Below are positions 23,924-37,169 of a stretch of 64,000 nucleotides of DNA, one piece after another. Each line of letters starts with the position of its first letter. Positions within the stretch are counted from its first letter, which is position 1. The stretch is from assembly GCA_005765155.1 (NCBI GenBank), contig VCCP01000002.1, positions 5,704,001 through 5,768,000 on the forward strand, given 5' to 3'. A program made the position numbers and the translations under genes. Source of the DNA: Zelopaecilomyces penicillatus. Its lineage: Eukaryota; Ascomycota; Sordariomycetes; Hypocreales; Pseudodiploosporaceae. Under the pieces are notes generated by a model. That model made no database searches. It was not told the origin of the DNA and saw only the letters and a program-made list of their open reading frames with translations.

Positions 23924-26900
23924 TCTGCGGGAAAGAGGGAAAAGAGAATCGATCGAGCGGTGGGCTAGAAGCGAGTAATGGCGGTATTGTATGAAACGAA
24001 AGCGGGAGACACCGCTCTTTCGTGAAGTTCCCTGGAACAGAGGAATACTCCGTATATGTTAGGGAGTAAGTTTAATGGTCGGGGTATAGCGGGGAGAAGG
24101 AGGAGGAGTCTGGAGGAGAGAGAGTAGGTAAGGCAGGAGAAGAGAAAGGTCCGGGGTGCAAGCGACGGTGCAGGCCAGCTGGAAACTGCGCTTGGTTTTG
24201 GGGGCTGGCGAACAGTGGGAGTGGTGGGTGAATGGGCGCTGCGTGTGCTGTGACGCCGGTGCTTCAGTCTGCTGCACACTATCAAAGTACAGGGACTGCC
24301 CGCTACGCAGGCGTGCAGGTGTGCTTGGTGCGCTGTGTCTCTCCCGGACGCTGTGTGGTGGGCTATCTAGGCTAGGGGGGGGGCAGCAGGCTTCTGTGAT
24401 GTGCTGTTGTCAGTGCCAAAGTTGCCCTCGGCACGGCACTGTTGGGTGGTGTTGGTGGGTGGTGTTGGGTAGGTACAGCAGGTACCCTTGGTGTTGGGTT
24501 GCTGGCTGTGCTGGGGGAAACGCTGGAGGAGATGGGGAATCCCCCGGGGACCATGGGATCATGAGAGGGGCAGAAGAGGCGGTGAGCTTTGCGGTTCAGC
24601 CCCGGGCCGGGACTTGCAGCCAATGGGGGATGCCAAGCTGCATCTGCAGCTGCACGTCGGTGGAGTCCCCGGCTGGCGATCCAGTGAGGGCGACAAAGCC
24701 GCCAGAGCAGCCAACCTGAATACATACATAATAATGAGGGCCTTTGCCATCCCAGCGAGTGAGGTCCAGCGAGTCTAGCGAGTCCAAAACCAGTTCAGTC
24801 CAGCAGTCGCCGGCCTGCAGTACAGTGCGGCGCCGGGTCTCCGAGTCTGTGACGGGCGGGGCGGGCCTCACTGCCTTCCATGTCTCTTGTCTCTCCTGTG
24901 CTCCGTTGTAGTGCAGCGGCGGTGCTCGACAACGAAAAACCCACGACGACCAAAAAGTCGCTCACGCAACTTCTTTTCGCTCTGAACAGGCTAGGGCAGC
25001 AGGGAGAATCTCCGTAGAGGGACTAGACCACCTGCAAGGTACTCTCAAGAAATACGGACAGCATCTCCTTTCTTCGATCCTGCATGTCGACTCCGTACAA
25101 TACGTACCTACCCAACATACGATATCCACCTATCAATGAATCACGAAACTGCAAAGCACTCATAGCCCTCCATCACAGCAACGCTGAAAAAGGTGGAAAA
25201 GGAGAAACCCAATGCTTGCTTCTCTCTAATTAGCAATCCCGCGTCTCCAACGGCTTTACCCGTCCTGCAACACTTTCCAACCTCTTTTTCTTTGTCCCGT
25301 GTAGTTTTTGCTTCTGCCGCACCGAGATCCAAGCACAAACTTCGTGCGTGCCACTCGGCGGTTCCCAGGCAGCGGCTTTTGCAACTACAAACACGTTCAA
25401 ACGAGCACTCCATGGCAAACGCCTAGTAGACGCTCGCCATTCTTTTAGCCCGCGCCACCCAAGGTCACCCCCACCCGCCCTCGCCTGGCGCCATCCGTGA
25501 TTTAAGCAAGAAGCCATAAAAAGGGCCACCTCGTCCATGCTATAATAGCGACTAGCTGGAGGTACCATTTACTGTATAAAGTAAGCTGAGAGACACATGT
25601 GCTCGGCTCAATGTACACTTGCCTGGTACAGTAGGGATTCGCTCTCACGGTTCACTGTACGGATATGCCATTTTCAGAGCCTGCAGGATCTCGGGATGCT
25701 CCCTTTGCCCACAAGAACTTGGCCTGCATTGCTTCATACAGTAATAGATGCAGTCCGGGGCAATGGCCTGGTTTTAGCCAAACGGGCTGACCCCCTTGAT
25801 TTGACGCCGGCAGCAGACCTGTATCTGTAATGCCTACAGCTTATCCAGGTATTGCCTGACCTGAAGTAGTAGCATCTGGATGTGCAGTCGTCGGACATGG
25901 GATTCCGTGACCTGTCAGTTAGGTTTGCCGCTTGCTGCACCTTGGCCTGCCAGTCGAACTGCGGCCATGAAAAAAACGAATGCGCTGTCACTTGTGGCGC
26001 TGCCGCCAACCAGCAGCCTAAGCTTGCCTTGGACCCCTAGTTTGTCTTATCACCGATCTAGGATCGTCACCTGCTGTGCAACGTGTACGAGTCTCTGTCA
26101 CTGGCCAAGAGGTACAGTCCGGAGTACGTACTCATCCATCCATCGTCTCATCATCTTTGTCAACCTCCTCAACTTCTCCAGTGTCCCAGCCCACCACACC
26201 AGCCAACTTCTTTGGCAGGGTCCGCGTTCAAGGTAGATCCGTGTAGATCCTGACCCTGGTGGGGGCACAGGACCAACAACCACTCTGGTCCAACTTGCCG
26301 ACGGATCTCGTCAGTCTGCCCAGTCCGGGTATCCGATAATTACCTGCCAGCCAACGTATCCAACGCCAGGCCGGCCATTATCTTTGGGCATTAGTTCGTA
26401 GGTGAGGGTCTATATTAAAGGCATCGACCGGAAGCTACTGCTGCCGCCAGCATTGATGATGTGCACGACGCAACATTGGCGGCAGCATCGTGCAGTAGAA
26501 GCGTCAAATTCTCGACAAATATCCATCAATGGGCCTTGTCTCATACCGTATCCTCATTTGCCCGCTTGCCATGTTTTGTTTTCCTTCTCGGAGTTATACA
26601 TTTGCCATTGGAAGTTGGAATAGTCCATGGAATATTACCAGTAATGGACCATAAGCTCAACGGACAATGCCGGCCTGCAGATTCCCTCGCTTGCTCCGCC
26701 ATGGCAAGATATCGTAGCCGTACCTCGGCGAACCATTGCCCGTGCCTTGTCAATTCTGTCATATTCCGTCCAAATACTGTGCAATATCAGTATCGTTAGT
26801 CCAGTGAAGTGCCCGCCGCCACAGGACCAAAGGCCCGTATATACTGTATGCGAGGGCTTGGTAGCACGAGAATATCCAAACACGTGCCATCAATGTGGCT

Positions 26901-29900
26901 TTGAGCGCCGCAAAAAGAGCCCAGTTCTCAACGCTTTGTGGCGGCGCCAGCGTTTTGTAGATTCGGGTCGTCTTCTCGATCAGCACCTCCAGCAATCATG
27001 GATGCCCCTTGCATCTCCTCCACGCCATCTTTGGATCAAAGAAAGCGCGGTCCGCCTTGCTACGCACCCATGGCTTTGCTCACCAGAGATCGATGGTCCA
27101 ATGCCAATGACTCAAGATGAGATGCCAGGTGGGAGACCTGCCATCAGTTACGGAGTACAATGCTCTTGTTTTGTTTGAACAAGTCGCATGCCGCAGCATT
27201 GTCCTCAATGAAAAGCCCCCTTAATTACTACCTAGGTAGCTAGTTACCAGGTTCGTCTGCATGTTCTCCATCTCACTACGGGATCAAATTTTCGTTTGCA
27301 TCGAATTTTGGCCGCGCCCGCAGTTGTGCCCAGCCCCCAATAAGCTCCCCCTTCTCGCTAAGCCGCATAAATAGACATCCAGGACCCATGGTTGCGATCC
27401 GCCGCTTGCTAGGTTCCTTGCTTTAAATTCTTAGTCGAGAGCTTAGCTCGGCCGGGCTTCTCGAGCCACCAGATCTCAACTGGATGGTTCTGCGTCTGGG
27501 GGTACTCGAGCATGTATTTTGTACAGTAGGTACGTACTGGTGCTTCGTACTGCAGCGGCGTCTTTCCGAGCATGCTAAGGTAATCTGCCTCAAGGCTCAA
27601 GCTTACGATCTCAAGATCGATCCCTCACAAGCACTTCCTTTATCAGTAGAGAAGTACATCCCCAATAGGTGCTGTCTGCTAAGCAACTGGGGTCGCCATC
27701 TCGTGCTACATACACCACACTTACCTTCAAGAGGCACCTGGAAGTAGCATGTCATAGTGCCCAAAAATAGGTAGGCTGGACAGTCTCTCAATGTACCTAC
27801 CTATCTACCGTACGGCGTTCAATACCAGCCACCGCCTGCATGCGCGCCAACCTCCAGTCTTAGGCCAAGCAAAAATCTGAGACACCTTCGCTGGCCACAG
27901 TGTCAAACGGTCTCGCCGCCCAACCACAACAGTCCGTCCACCACCACCAGCACCACCTGTCCTACGATGATCCAATGATTGATATCATGGTACATACTTC
28001 AACCCTTGAATCATATTACGACTGCAAGTACCTCTACGTAGCCAGCCATCTAGCCCGCTAGTAGCGCACGGTTGGGCCGTCCTCCTCGGTTGTCTTAGAC
28101 AATGCCGCCATGGCGCACCCGCCAGAGAGCGCAACGACCCATCATTCAGCATTATATGACATTATTCTCTGATGATGGGCGAGACAACGTCTTGTTTTCC
28201 TACGCACTATTAGCTGAGTTCAGCCAAACGCCCATTGGCTAGTGCCCGTTGAAACTTGAGGCACATCAAGCGGCATGTGGAATAGCCAGTAACAAAACAG
28301 TGGCCGCAACACAAACAGCACATGTGACCTCCTAGATCAAAGCACAAAGTTTAATGATTGTAGAACATGGTTCCACGTGTACGCCTGCTTGGTCCCTGGA
28401 TTTCCGTCGCCGCATCGACCACCACGCTGCCGCTACGAGATAGGTAGTTTGTACAGGTATGACAGTACGACTGACAATACGAGGGCTTTATACACGGCGG
28501 TGCCGGGCGATTCGCACAATGGAGAGATAGATGGTGAATAAAGTACCTTATTGCTATAGATTAAGTGTGTATTGTTGTTGTATATGTTGTCGTAGATGTG
28601 TGTAAAAATGACCAACCACATTATTGATAGATCCACATGCTTAGCTACCCTATAGACTTGACCAAGCATATCGAGAACATAGTGTAGCCCCTCATTGACT
28701 CAAATCACTCTATCCATCTACACAAGAAAAAATGTTGTTTCTGTCTTGCCATTGTATCACGAGGAAGGCAATGGAAGAACAAGGTTTAAGCTCATTGTGT
28801 TCCACTGGCCTGGAGACTCTTGGTGTTCCGCAATGCCGCCGAACACCACCGTGGCATGTGTAACAGATAGTATTGAATCAGTAGTTCTGCCAATGCAGCA
28901 CATGTATGGTTGGCTAACGGGAGGTTTCCCACAATTTCATCTCCATACTATTTGGCATATCTCTCTAGATACCCTTTCCCGATGAGACAGATTTGTGTAA
29001 TCGCGCCATTGCACTAATCGTCCACTCCCGTCTATATACCAGTAAGTATACATACAATGATGATTTGATCTCCGTGCACCGTTACCAAGGTTCAAGGTTC
29101 AATCGATCAATCCACCATCCATGCTTGCTTCATCCGAGCCGCCAGAAGCAAAAACACAAATTTTAATTTACTGCAGGAAACCGGGCGAAACCTCCCCAAG
29201 GTTTGTTTTCACGCTGGCGAATGGCACAGCCATCAGCAGCATGGCAAACGCAGTGTCTGATCCTGTTTTTTTTTTTCTCTCCCACACATTGAGACATGAA
29301 GCGCAGGACGCTCACCGCCCATATCAGACTGCATGGCTATTAAGACGTACGACACACAAGGGTTGAAACGAACCTGCAGTCCTTGCATATTACGTGAAAA
29401 CCTGTCGATGCTAGTGAGTTGCCTTTCATGCTCAAACAAACCAAGAGTTACAAGGCAACTCTAGGCGCGTCCTAACTCCCCGTGTCCGTCTGTGGCGAAC
29501 GGACAGGTCTTCTCACATTTGTGTACAGTACTGGTAAAATCACATCTACTCCAATGCCCGTGATATACGTCATATTGCCTAGAGTGGTGGCAAGGCACTC
29601 TTACGACGGTGTAGAGCCTCGTCTTTTGTTTCACATCGCCAGTTCTGTATGGCGTTCAGTGCACAATACACTTTGGTACCGAACATGCCCAGTTGCCTCC
29701 AGCTTGTCGAGTTTCTCATAGCCCACCTCGTGATTCTCCAAGCAAATTACTTTTTAAACCGAGTTTGACAGTTCGTTCTCCATGTATATAAATATCTGCC
29801 TTTACTCATTCAATTACTAGTCATGTTAGTGATGTTGCGAGCATGGTGTTGATAGGTTGCATCACGCATTATGATACGTCAACAGCTTTTTATATGCCAC

Positions 29901-31263
29901 CCCATCAACAACTGCATCCAACTACATAGAAGTAGAAAGAAAAGTTTCGATTGTTATTTCTACGTCGTTTTCTCTGGGGTGAGAGAGGACGATGACTGCT
30001 TGATAACTATTCTACTTTACATTGTGGCGACATGGGACTTTCCAGAGATGTATCATTCTGATAACTGAAAGAAACCGAGTATCATATGATATGGAATATA
30101 TCAATGTATTCTCTGTTTGATATATAAATGTAATTTCTTCTTTCATCAATGAATTTGGCGAGTATTCTCGATCTCTACTCACCACCGTCAACATCGTGAT
30201 ATCAATATTGACTTACCCTATACTTTTGGCCATTCTTTCAAGTGGTTCGATATCAACGTTTCGACTTTTCTGTTTCGCAGCCTTGTGTCTGTCAAATCTA
30301 AACGCTGGAATTTTCTTAATAGATATGTTGGAAGATTTGGCATCCTGGGCTACTGAGGGGGTATTTGCTTGCGGTTGGGTTGAATTTTGTGTTTCTTTGC
30401 CCCTTCTTTGGTGTGAGTGGCAAGTTTCAAGATATTGATAACCCAGAGGACATCAAAAGGATCGCAATAAAATGATAAGACTATTTACGTCACGAAGTTG
30501 GAATCTAGTTAAATATGCTCGGGAAAGAGGATGGAAGCAATCAACAACCGATGCTTAACGGTGCCTACGAGTGGCGACCAACGCAACTACTACGAAACTT
30601 GGTGTTGAGACTTGGAACATCTTCATCTGATCATCCGCATTCAGCGAGCATCACTGTACGCGATTCATATGTATGTATAACACCAATGTTCTGCGCCAAG
30701 ACCTGAGTTCGTCTGGCGTGTCAACTCACCCGAGTTTTGTGTAGCTCAACTTCTAGGAGAGACAGACATATGACATGAGAATCAATGTGCACGCGCAGTA
30801 GACATCATGCGCCATGTAAGATGCAGCACCGAATAATGCTGGTATTCGATTTGGATCTGGACAGCTTGCAGAAATGCGTGTCTCGCCATTGGGCTCTGAC
30901 GAGGGTCGAGAAAGTGTGCATCATGTAACGGTGCCTATCCCGTTGTGGTGGGTTTTTCGTAGGGCACAAATTGATATCCGACTAATATCCGAAGAACTGG
31001 GCCTCCACAGACCACCCAGTCGTTCCTATTGTTCTGTGCAGCCCAGACCACCTGGCTCTAGATTAGGCTTCGTATTGTCTGTTTGAAGAAGCTGGAAGAA
31101 GTACTTGCTGGCAGGGCAGTGAAGAGAGGATTTGTGTTTTTTTTCCCCCTTGCCATCTGCGTTGAATAAGTACGATGGGCAGCCCGTCAGCTCAGCGATG
31201 AGATCTCGAGCACGACACAACCGAACACGTCCTCGAGTTATCTTCAGACACCATACCAAGAAC
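23924..31263. other. 7.3-kb gene-free region
   Basis: The first 1.2 kb is GT/G-rich and is probably a long promoter and 5' leader of the Zn2Cys6 gene. The remainder has no supported gene: all frames are short, overlap antiparallel and show no domain. Features seen are TACGGAGTA words at 24046 and 27149, a CTACCTAGGTAG palindrome at 27228, an AT-rich block at about 28430-30720 and a short exon-like minus-strand frame at about 30210-30460. RIP-degraded transposon DNA is possible, but no transposase remnant is recognisable. Confidence 0.45.
27228..27239. repeat. 12-bp perfect palindrome CTACCTAGGTAG, copy 2
   Basis: Identical to the copy at 6802-6813, including the flanking A on the left. Located in gene-free DNA. 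Confidence 0.8.
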
Positions 31264-32953
31264 ATGGCTGCAGTTGTGGGAGACCAGTTGCGCTCTACAG
31301 ACCCGCCGGAAGTGCATGAAGCACACAGAGGGGGATCTGTTTCTAATGCACCAACCTCTTTCGCCTCAACTGCTGCGATCCGCGACACACTCGAGACAGA
31401 TTCATCAGCCCTTCAGGACCAGACCATTGATGAGTGTCTGCCTTTCTTAAGGGGCCAAGAACACAGCTATGTCAACGTCCATGGGATTCCGCATTTAGAT
31501 CGCGAGCGCCATGTAAGATTCTTGCGCAAGCAGCTCGGCAACCTGCCCGGCGTTTTCACGGCAGCCGACCCGAGCCGGCCATGGATCTTCTACTGGTGCC
31601 TTGCTGGTCTGTCACTTCTCGGTGAAGATGTCGCAATCTATCGCACGAGGCTCGTCGAAACGCTTCGCCCCATGCAGAACGCAACTGGCGGGTTTGCGGG
31701 GGGGTTCGGGCAGACTTCCCACCTTGCCTGTACTTATGCTGCCGTTCTCTCGCTTGCGCTGGTAGGTGGGGAAGAGGCCTATGGGTTGATCGATAGAAGG
31801 AGCATGTGGAGATGGCTGTGTGCACTCAAGCAGCGAGATGGAGGGTTCCAGATGGCGCTTGGTGGCGAAGAAGACGTGAGGTTTGTCACTCTAAAGCCTC
31901 TCGATGTTGTGCTACCATCGTTGATCTGACTTTGCTTCTTGAAAAGGGGCGCCTACTGCGCAGCTGTCTTGATCTCGCTTCTGAATTTGCCTCTTGAACT
32001 GTCACCCGACTCGCCCGCATATGCTGCCGGCCATACCGGGCTATTTAGCGGCCTGGGGGACTGGGTAGGCCAGTGTAAGTGCTATCCAACCTGGTATATC
32101 TCATCAATCTGCTAATCGCCACCCCTCATATTCAGGCCAGACGTACGAAGGAGGCGTGTCGGCAAAGCCTGGCATCGAGGCGCATGGTGCATACGCCTTC
32201 TGTGCTCTAGGATGTCTCTCGATCATTGATTCCCCACATCGAAGCGTTAGACGGTAGGTTGCTCAACCCGAGATGTTGTCCACTGACGGTTTGACGAGAC
32301 CTTGGCATGCTGACCCTTTTTTTTTTTTTCATTAGGTACATGGATGTCTCACGGCTTATCTCTTGGCTGTCGTCTCGACAGTATGCACCTGAGGGTGGCT
32401 TTTCGGGCCGCACCAACAAACTTGTTGACGGCTGTTATAGTCACTGGGTCGGAGGATGCTGGCCCTTGATCAAGGCCGCCCTCAACGGCCCCGAAGGGCC
32501 GACAAGTACTTTTGATGCTCGCCCCACAGAGAATACAGACTCTGAAGGTAGTCTCTTCAATCGAAATGCACTGATCCAATACATTCTCTGCTGTTGCCAG
32601 GACATGTCTAAGAGAGGCGGTATGAGAGACAAGCCGAGCAAGTAGGTGTAGCCTCGTCATCATTTGTGCCACTGAATCAGCAGTATTGACAATTTTATAG
32701 GTACTCGGATGCATACCATACCTGCTATGTTTTGTCAGGCCTCAGCTCTGCCCAACATAAGTGGCAGTTGAACACGGCTCGTGCTGACGAGGCTATTCTG
32801 GATGGTGACTGCTGGACTGTATCGCCGTACCTAAAAGAAGAACAGATATTTGACGAGGAGGATCGAGTTGGCTCAACACACCCTGTCTATGTTATCCCAC
32901 AACAGAAAGTGGGTGATATTCATAGGTACTTTGGCTCAAAGCAGGGCTTCTAG
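31264..32953 (+). CDS. RAM1: Protein farnesyltransferase beta subunit
   Basis: Five exons: join(31264..31880, 31947..32074, 32136..32253, 32336..32641, 32701..32953), 473 aa. Introns are 59-82 nt and every join keeps frame, giving EEDVR|GAYCAA, VGQ|CQTYEGG, SVRR|YMDVSR and KPSK|YSDAYHTCY. With the alpha subunit (not in the window) it attaches farnesyl to the Cys of C-terminal CaaX boxes of Ras, mating pheromone and lamin-like proteins. Zinc ligands are visible: Asp319 and Cys321 in VDGCYSHW, and His396 in YHTCYVLSGLS. Prenyltransferase repeats with GG motifs (GGFAGGFGQ, DGGFQMA, YEGGVSA, EGGFSGR) run through the protein. The ATG at 31264 is the first whose downstream residues look like the family N-terminus; in-frame codons upstream to 31132 are an alternative. 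A 12-base T tract precedes the third acceptor. It is one of only two genes in a 20-kb sparse stretch. Confidence 0.95.
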
Positions 32954-35900
32954 TTAATGTTGAAACCAACTTATCTGATAGCCCCAGACAGAAAGCCTCC
33001 ACAGGAGAAGACTCTGCCCCCGTGGTTGGTATCAATTAACATTTGATACTGAAGGTGAAGCAACTACAGCACGTGCGATATCAAGAAAGGGCTTCATGTG
33101 AGCATTCTGAAATTCTATTAGGAAAGTATGGGGATACAGCATTACAAAAAAAGATGAACACAGTCACCAGCATGCCTGATATTTCGACACTGAATGATGA
33201 CAGCCTCGAATGGGCATTGCTTTGTATACTGAGCCTGCATGATCTGAAATAATGACAAACACCTACCCCCTCTTAGTTACATATTGGACAGCTCAGCACG
33301 GCATTGCAGCAAAGGAGCAGCTAGAACGCCTAGATGGAGGCCATTGCAGGTGCCGCTAGCCTAATATGAATAGGAGGACAGCATTCCCATGCAGGCGACA
33401 AAGGGAAGCGATACTAACTGGGCCGTCCGCGGCCGGGCAAGCGTTCTGGCGCATCTGGCTCACTGAGCATGTATTCGTTTTATCCGGGACCAGTTCAGCC
33501 GACGACTGTGGAGGTGTTTCTGATCAGCGTGGCTTTGATGTGGTCAATCCCCGCTGATAGTCTCATATGTGTGTTGCCAGGTCTTGGAAGGGGGTAGGCT
33601 TGGCGCGGTTATCCGACCATGAAGGCGTATTATCTGACGGCATGTTCTCAAGGACGGGAGGGGGGTCTCTTGCGCGATACCGCATTTGCAGGGTCTGTAC
33701 ATCATCTCAAGAGGAGCCAAGCCTGGTTGAGATAGCCAGAAATTCTTGACACCAGCCAGACCAGATACGTACATTCGCACAACAATGCGATATCCCCGAC
33801 GCATGTCTCAACATGTCTCATTATTCCGCATTGATGAGGTTTTGAGTCTTGGCTCAAGATCCCCAAGACCTTCAAAATAAGAGTCATCATCACGTCACGC
33901 CGTGATGGAGAGAGACGCGACTAGGTTGCAGAACTGGCCCAGCCTGCCGCTGGCCTCGTTTCTGTACTCTCAACCGATCACTGGCTAAGAAGCAGTATTG
34001 GACTTGGGCCCGAGGCCTCGAATAGCTGATCCCGACAGCGTTGGAAATATTCCATTGCATTTGGCGGATGAAAGGCGCACACGCCCCTTAGTTGGAATTG
34101 TGGCCGCATGAGAAGCGGCCATCATGCTGCATCCGTGTATGTACTAAGACAAGCACAAGACCATGCGTCCTTTACAGCTTTGGCATAATTTAGCAATGCC
34201 TACGTACTAGTATGTAAGGAGAAAGAAATCGAGAGCAAGCGTGGCGGTGGCGAGGAGGCTGATCTATCGTTCCCCTTTCTCCGGCCCGCGAATCGATCTG
34301 CTGGTAGATGGTGAGTTGAAGTAAAGCTACTTCCACTGTCAAGACATGGATAGAGCCAAAATTCCATCACCATTTCTGGTGAGGGGCTTGAAAACCTTAC
34401 ATATTTTTATATTACTGTACTTTGACTGGCGATGGTTCGGCGCTCGGAGGGAAGCGGGAAGAGGGTTGTGTGGGAGCAGAGCTGTTGCATCGGGTGGATC
34501 ATTCCATGATGGTCTTACCACGGAGCGTCCGCGCCAATTTTGAGTTGATATGCGTACAACCCCACATACAAGCTGGCGTCAAGAAGCGTGCAGCGTTTGT
34601 AATAATAGAGGGCCTATTGTTGCATTGCTTTTGGAGGCAAGAGCCGATTCAGCTTTTTCGTTTGTGTCTTCTGTTTATGCTCGGGAGCACGCACCCAACA
34701 CTAGCCATTGGCGGAGGAGGCTGCCCCTGTTACTTTTACAAAATATTTGGCAATGATTGATGTGGATATCTATGCAATCTGACTGCCTATCATGAAAGCG
34801 TCATCATTTCAGTCGCCAGGGTTACAGCATGAGGGCAGTTGGCACGGAGCTTTCGGAGGACAAGTCGAGCTCTCTGGCCGACAGAGTGTTTAATATATCG
34901 TCAAGACAGGTGTTATGTATACTATATGCTGCATTATAAGGAAAGTCCGACAAGGAAGTTGGTTGGCACAAGGCAATCAGTGCAAGAAAGGTAGTAGCCA
35001 TGCATACCTTGCACGAGCTGTGGCTTCCTTTTTCAACTTCACTGTGAGCTGTCTGGGGCCTTCCTTCCCAACTTACCATATAAGTAGACATGTGCATTGT
35101 GCTTCATTCGGCAACCACGTAAATTATCAACATTTCATATCATTGCGCTTCGGCAAAAGGTTCATCATCAACCACTACCTACTTGTGTTAGAGGTGACAG
35201 GAATTCACGTATGGGGGCATTAATAATAACGTGTATCATCGTTTTGTATGAATATCCGTATGAGGTATTGAAAACTCAACGCGACCCCGCGCCATTTCCT
35301 GCAACACACACCATACACACCATCTATACACATGAATTCATACACACCATACTACGTACGTCGTTCCTTGTCAGTCGCACACACCACACCCTCCCACACA
35401 CACAGATGGCCCAACAGACGCACTCACGAATCCACAGCATACAGTACCTATCGAACAATTTGCAGGCTAGCCCACAGCCACACACCCTCCACTTCCCTCA
35501 TCGGCACGCACTGCCAGCCTTCCTGCAACCCTGTGCGCCGAAAAAGGCAAATTCGAGGAACTTGGGGAATCAACGCGTCTAAACATAACCACAGAGCAAC
35601 ATCAATGACATTATCTCGGGCGATTCGCTTCAGGTTGCTATTCGAGTCTTGAACCAGCGTTTACTGGACATGGGTGGCCGCACAGCCAAGCGCTCACTAA
35701 CGGACATAGTATGTGTGTCGGCGGCAATCGCTGGAGGCAAACCCCGCCTCTCCTCTCGCCAACGGCCTGGTGGGCGAGACGCTTCCGTCCACAATCGCCC
35801 GCTGAAGGAACGCTTACAAGTGCTTGTGCTGGTTCTTCCAGTGGGTTCTGCTGCAGACGGCCAAGCAGCAATATCAAGAGCCCCGAAGCAAACCCCCCTC

Positions 35901-37158
35901 CATACACGGTTCGGTGGGCTCCATCTTCAGGTGCAGGCTTGTGGCTCCATTTCATGGCCGCTGCACCAGGCCACTGGGACCAACGTCGACTTCCGATTCG
36001 GCAAACAGGGCGGTCGGCAGGTGTCATGGACTTCACAAACAGCAATCAGACCATTCGACATGTAACCTTGCGTAAGGAGAATGGCCTACCTTGGGACTAA
36101 GGCCTACAGTAGCCTTGGATTGGCGTCACGTCAGCGTACGACTAGCGGACCCTGCGCTGGTGTTAACTGGTGAGCTGGGGGGTTGTGTTTTTCCTTCTGG
36201 TCCAGCAACTTTTCCAATTGTCGAATGGGCGAGTGCTTGGCGGTCCGCCGACCATTCTTCGTGTGAAATTGCGCGCTGCAATCGTTTTTGTTGTGTCGCA
36301 ATGCCACTTGGACGAGATGGCTAATAACTTGTGTAGTTGTTTGATCTACTGCCAGGTTGACCACCCTAGCCGCAAGTTTCCTGGGACAACTCTATTTTGA
36401 CTCGGGATAGATACGAGGGATACTTCGTACATATGATATTGTTTCCAATGGAAGGATCCCTTGGAGCGCCGCCGACGTGTCGACCCCTCCCCCATTGTCT
36501 CGGTACTACTCCTACATACCGAGTAGCGCAAGCTCGCTGCTGTGTGTGAGCATGTATAAAGCAAAGTAGCTAACGACCTTCTAGATACTGTCTGTGTCAA
36601 GTACGAATTCTCCGTACGCAACCAGCCAAAGCGCCCCCCAGCGGTACCCCGAGCCGCAGGTAACAGGGTCCCTGGCTATATGCACGCGGTAGTATCCCCA
36701 CTACGTTGGTAAAGAGTAGATACGTCTTGCTACTTTGACATTGCGTCGCCCGTGTGTTTGTTTAATATCAAGCGCGGCACTGCCAGCTCATCATTGCATG
36801 CGGCTTTAAAGCCCCCCTCAAAAGGGCCAAAGAGCCAGTGGCCAGCCTACGCTTGCCTGGCGGTCTTGCGAGCCCCTCTCTCTCGTGTCATCAGCCAATC
36901 AGTTGGGCTATACACACCGTTCTTGTCCGTCCTTCATACTTACATTCATGGCATCTCAACAGCTTTACATAGCTCTCACGGCCAGTTGTGAACGCCATGC
37001 GCCCCCACAAACCCCCCTCCTCGCCCGCTTTGTGTTGTGCAGAGTGCCTGTACATATGTACTTGCAAACAAGTGGCATGTATTTGAACAGATAGAGATCG
37101 AAACCCAAATATCGAGAATCCTATGCAAATTTGTCGCCTAGAGGAAGCGAAAAATAAA

Positions 37159-37169
37159 GGGGGGGGGGG
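37159..37169. repeat. G11 homopolymer
   Basis: Eleven consecutive G on the plus strand within gene-free DNA, flanked by purines (AAATAAA before, AGGGCGG after). Confidence 0.9.

Noticed and set aside
29085..29110. B-box-like GGTTCAATC, possible tRNA
   Set aside because: No matching A box or cloverleaf arms upstream; other GTTCGA-like words (near 15585 and 37175) also lack the tRNA context.
35280..35410. CA-rich stretch as possible telomere-like or satellite repeat
   Set aside because: Irregular CACA-type simple sequence without a fixed unit; no array structure.
35638..36100. Three overlapping frames of 130-140 codons on both strands
   Set aside because: They open together in GC-rich sequence, contain no motif and have no upstream or downstream exon partner.
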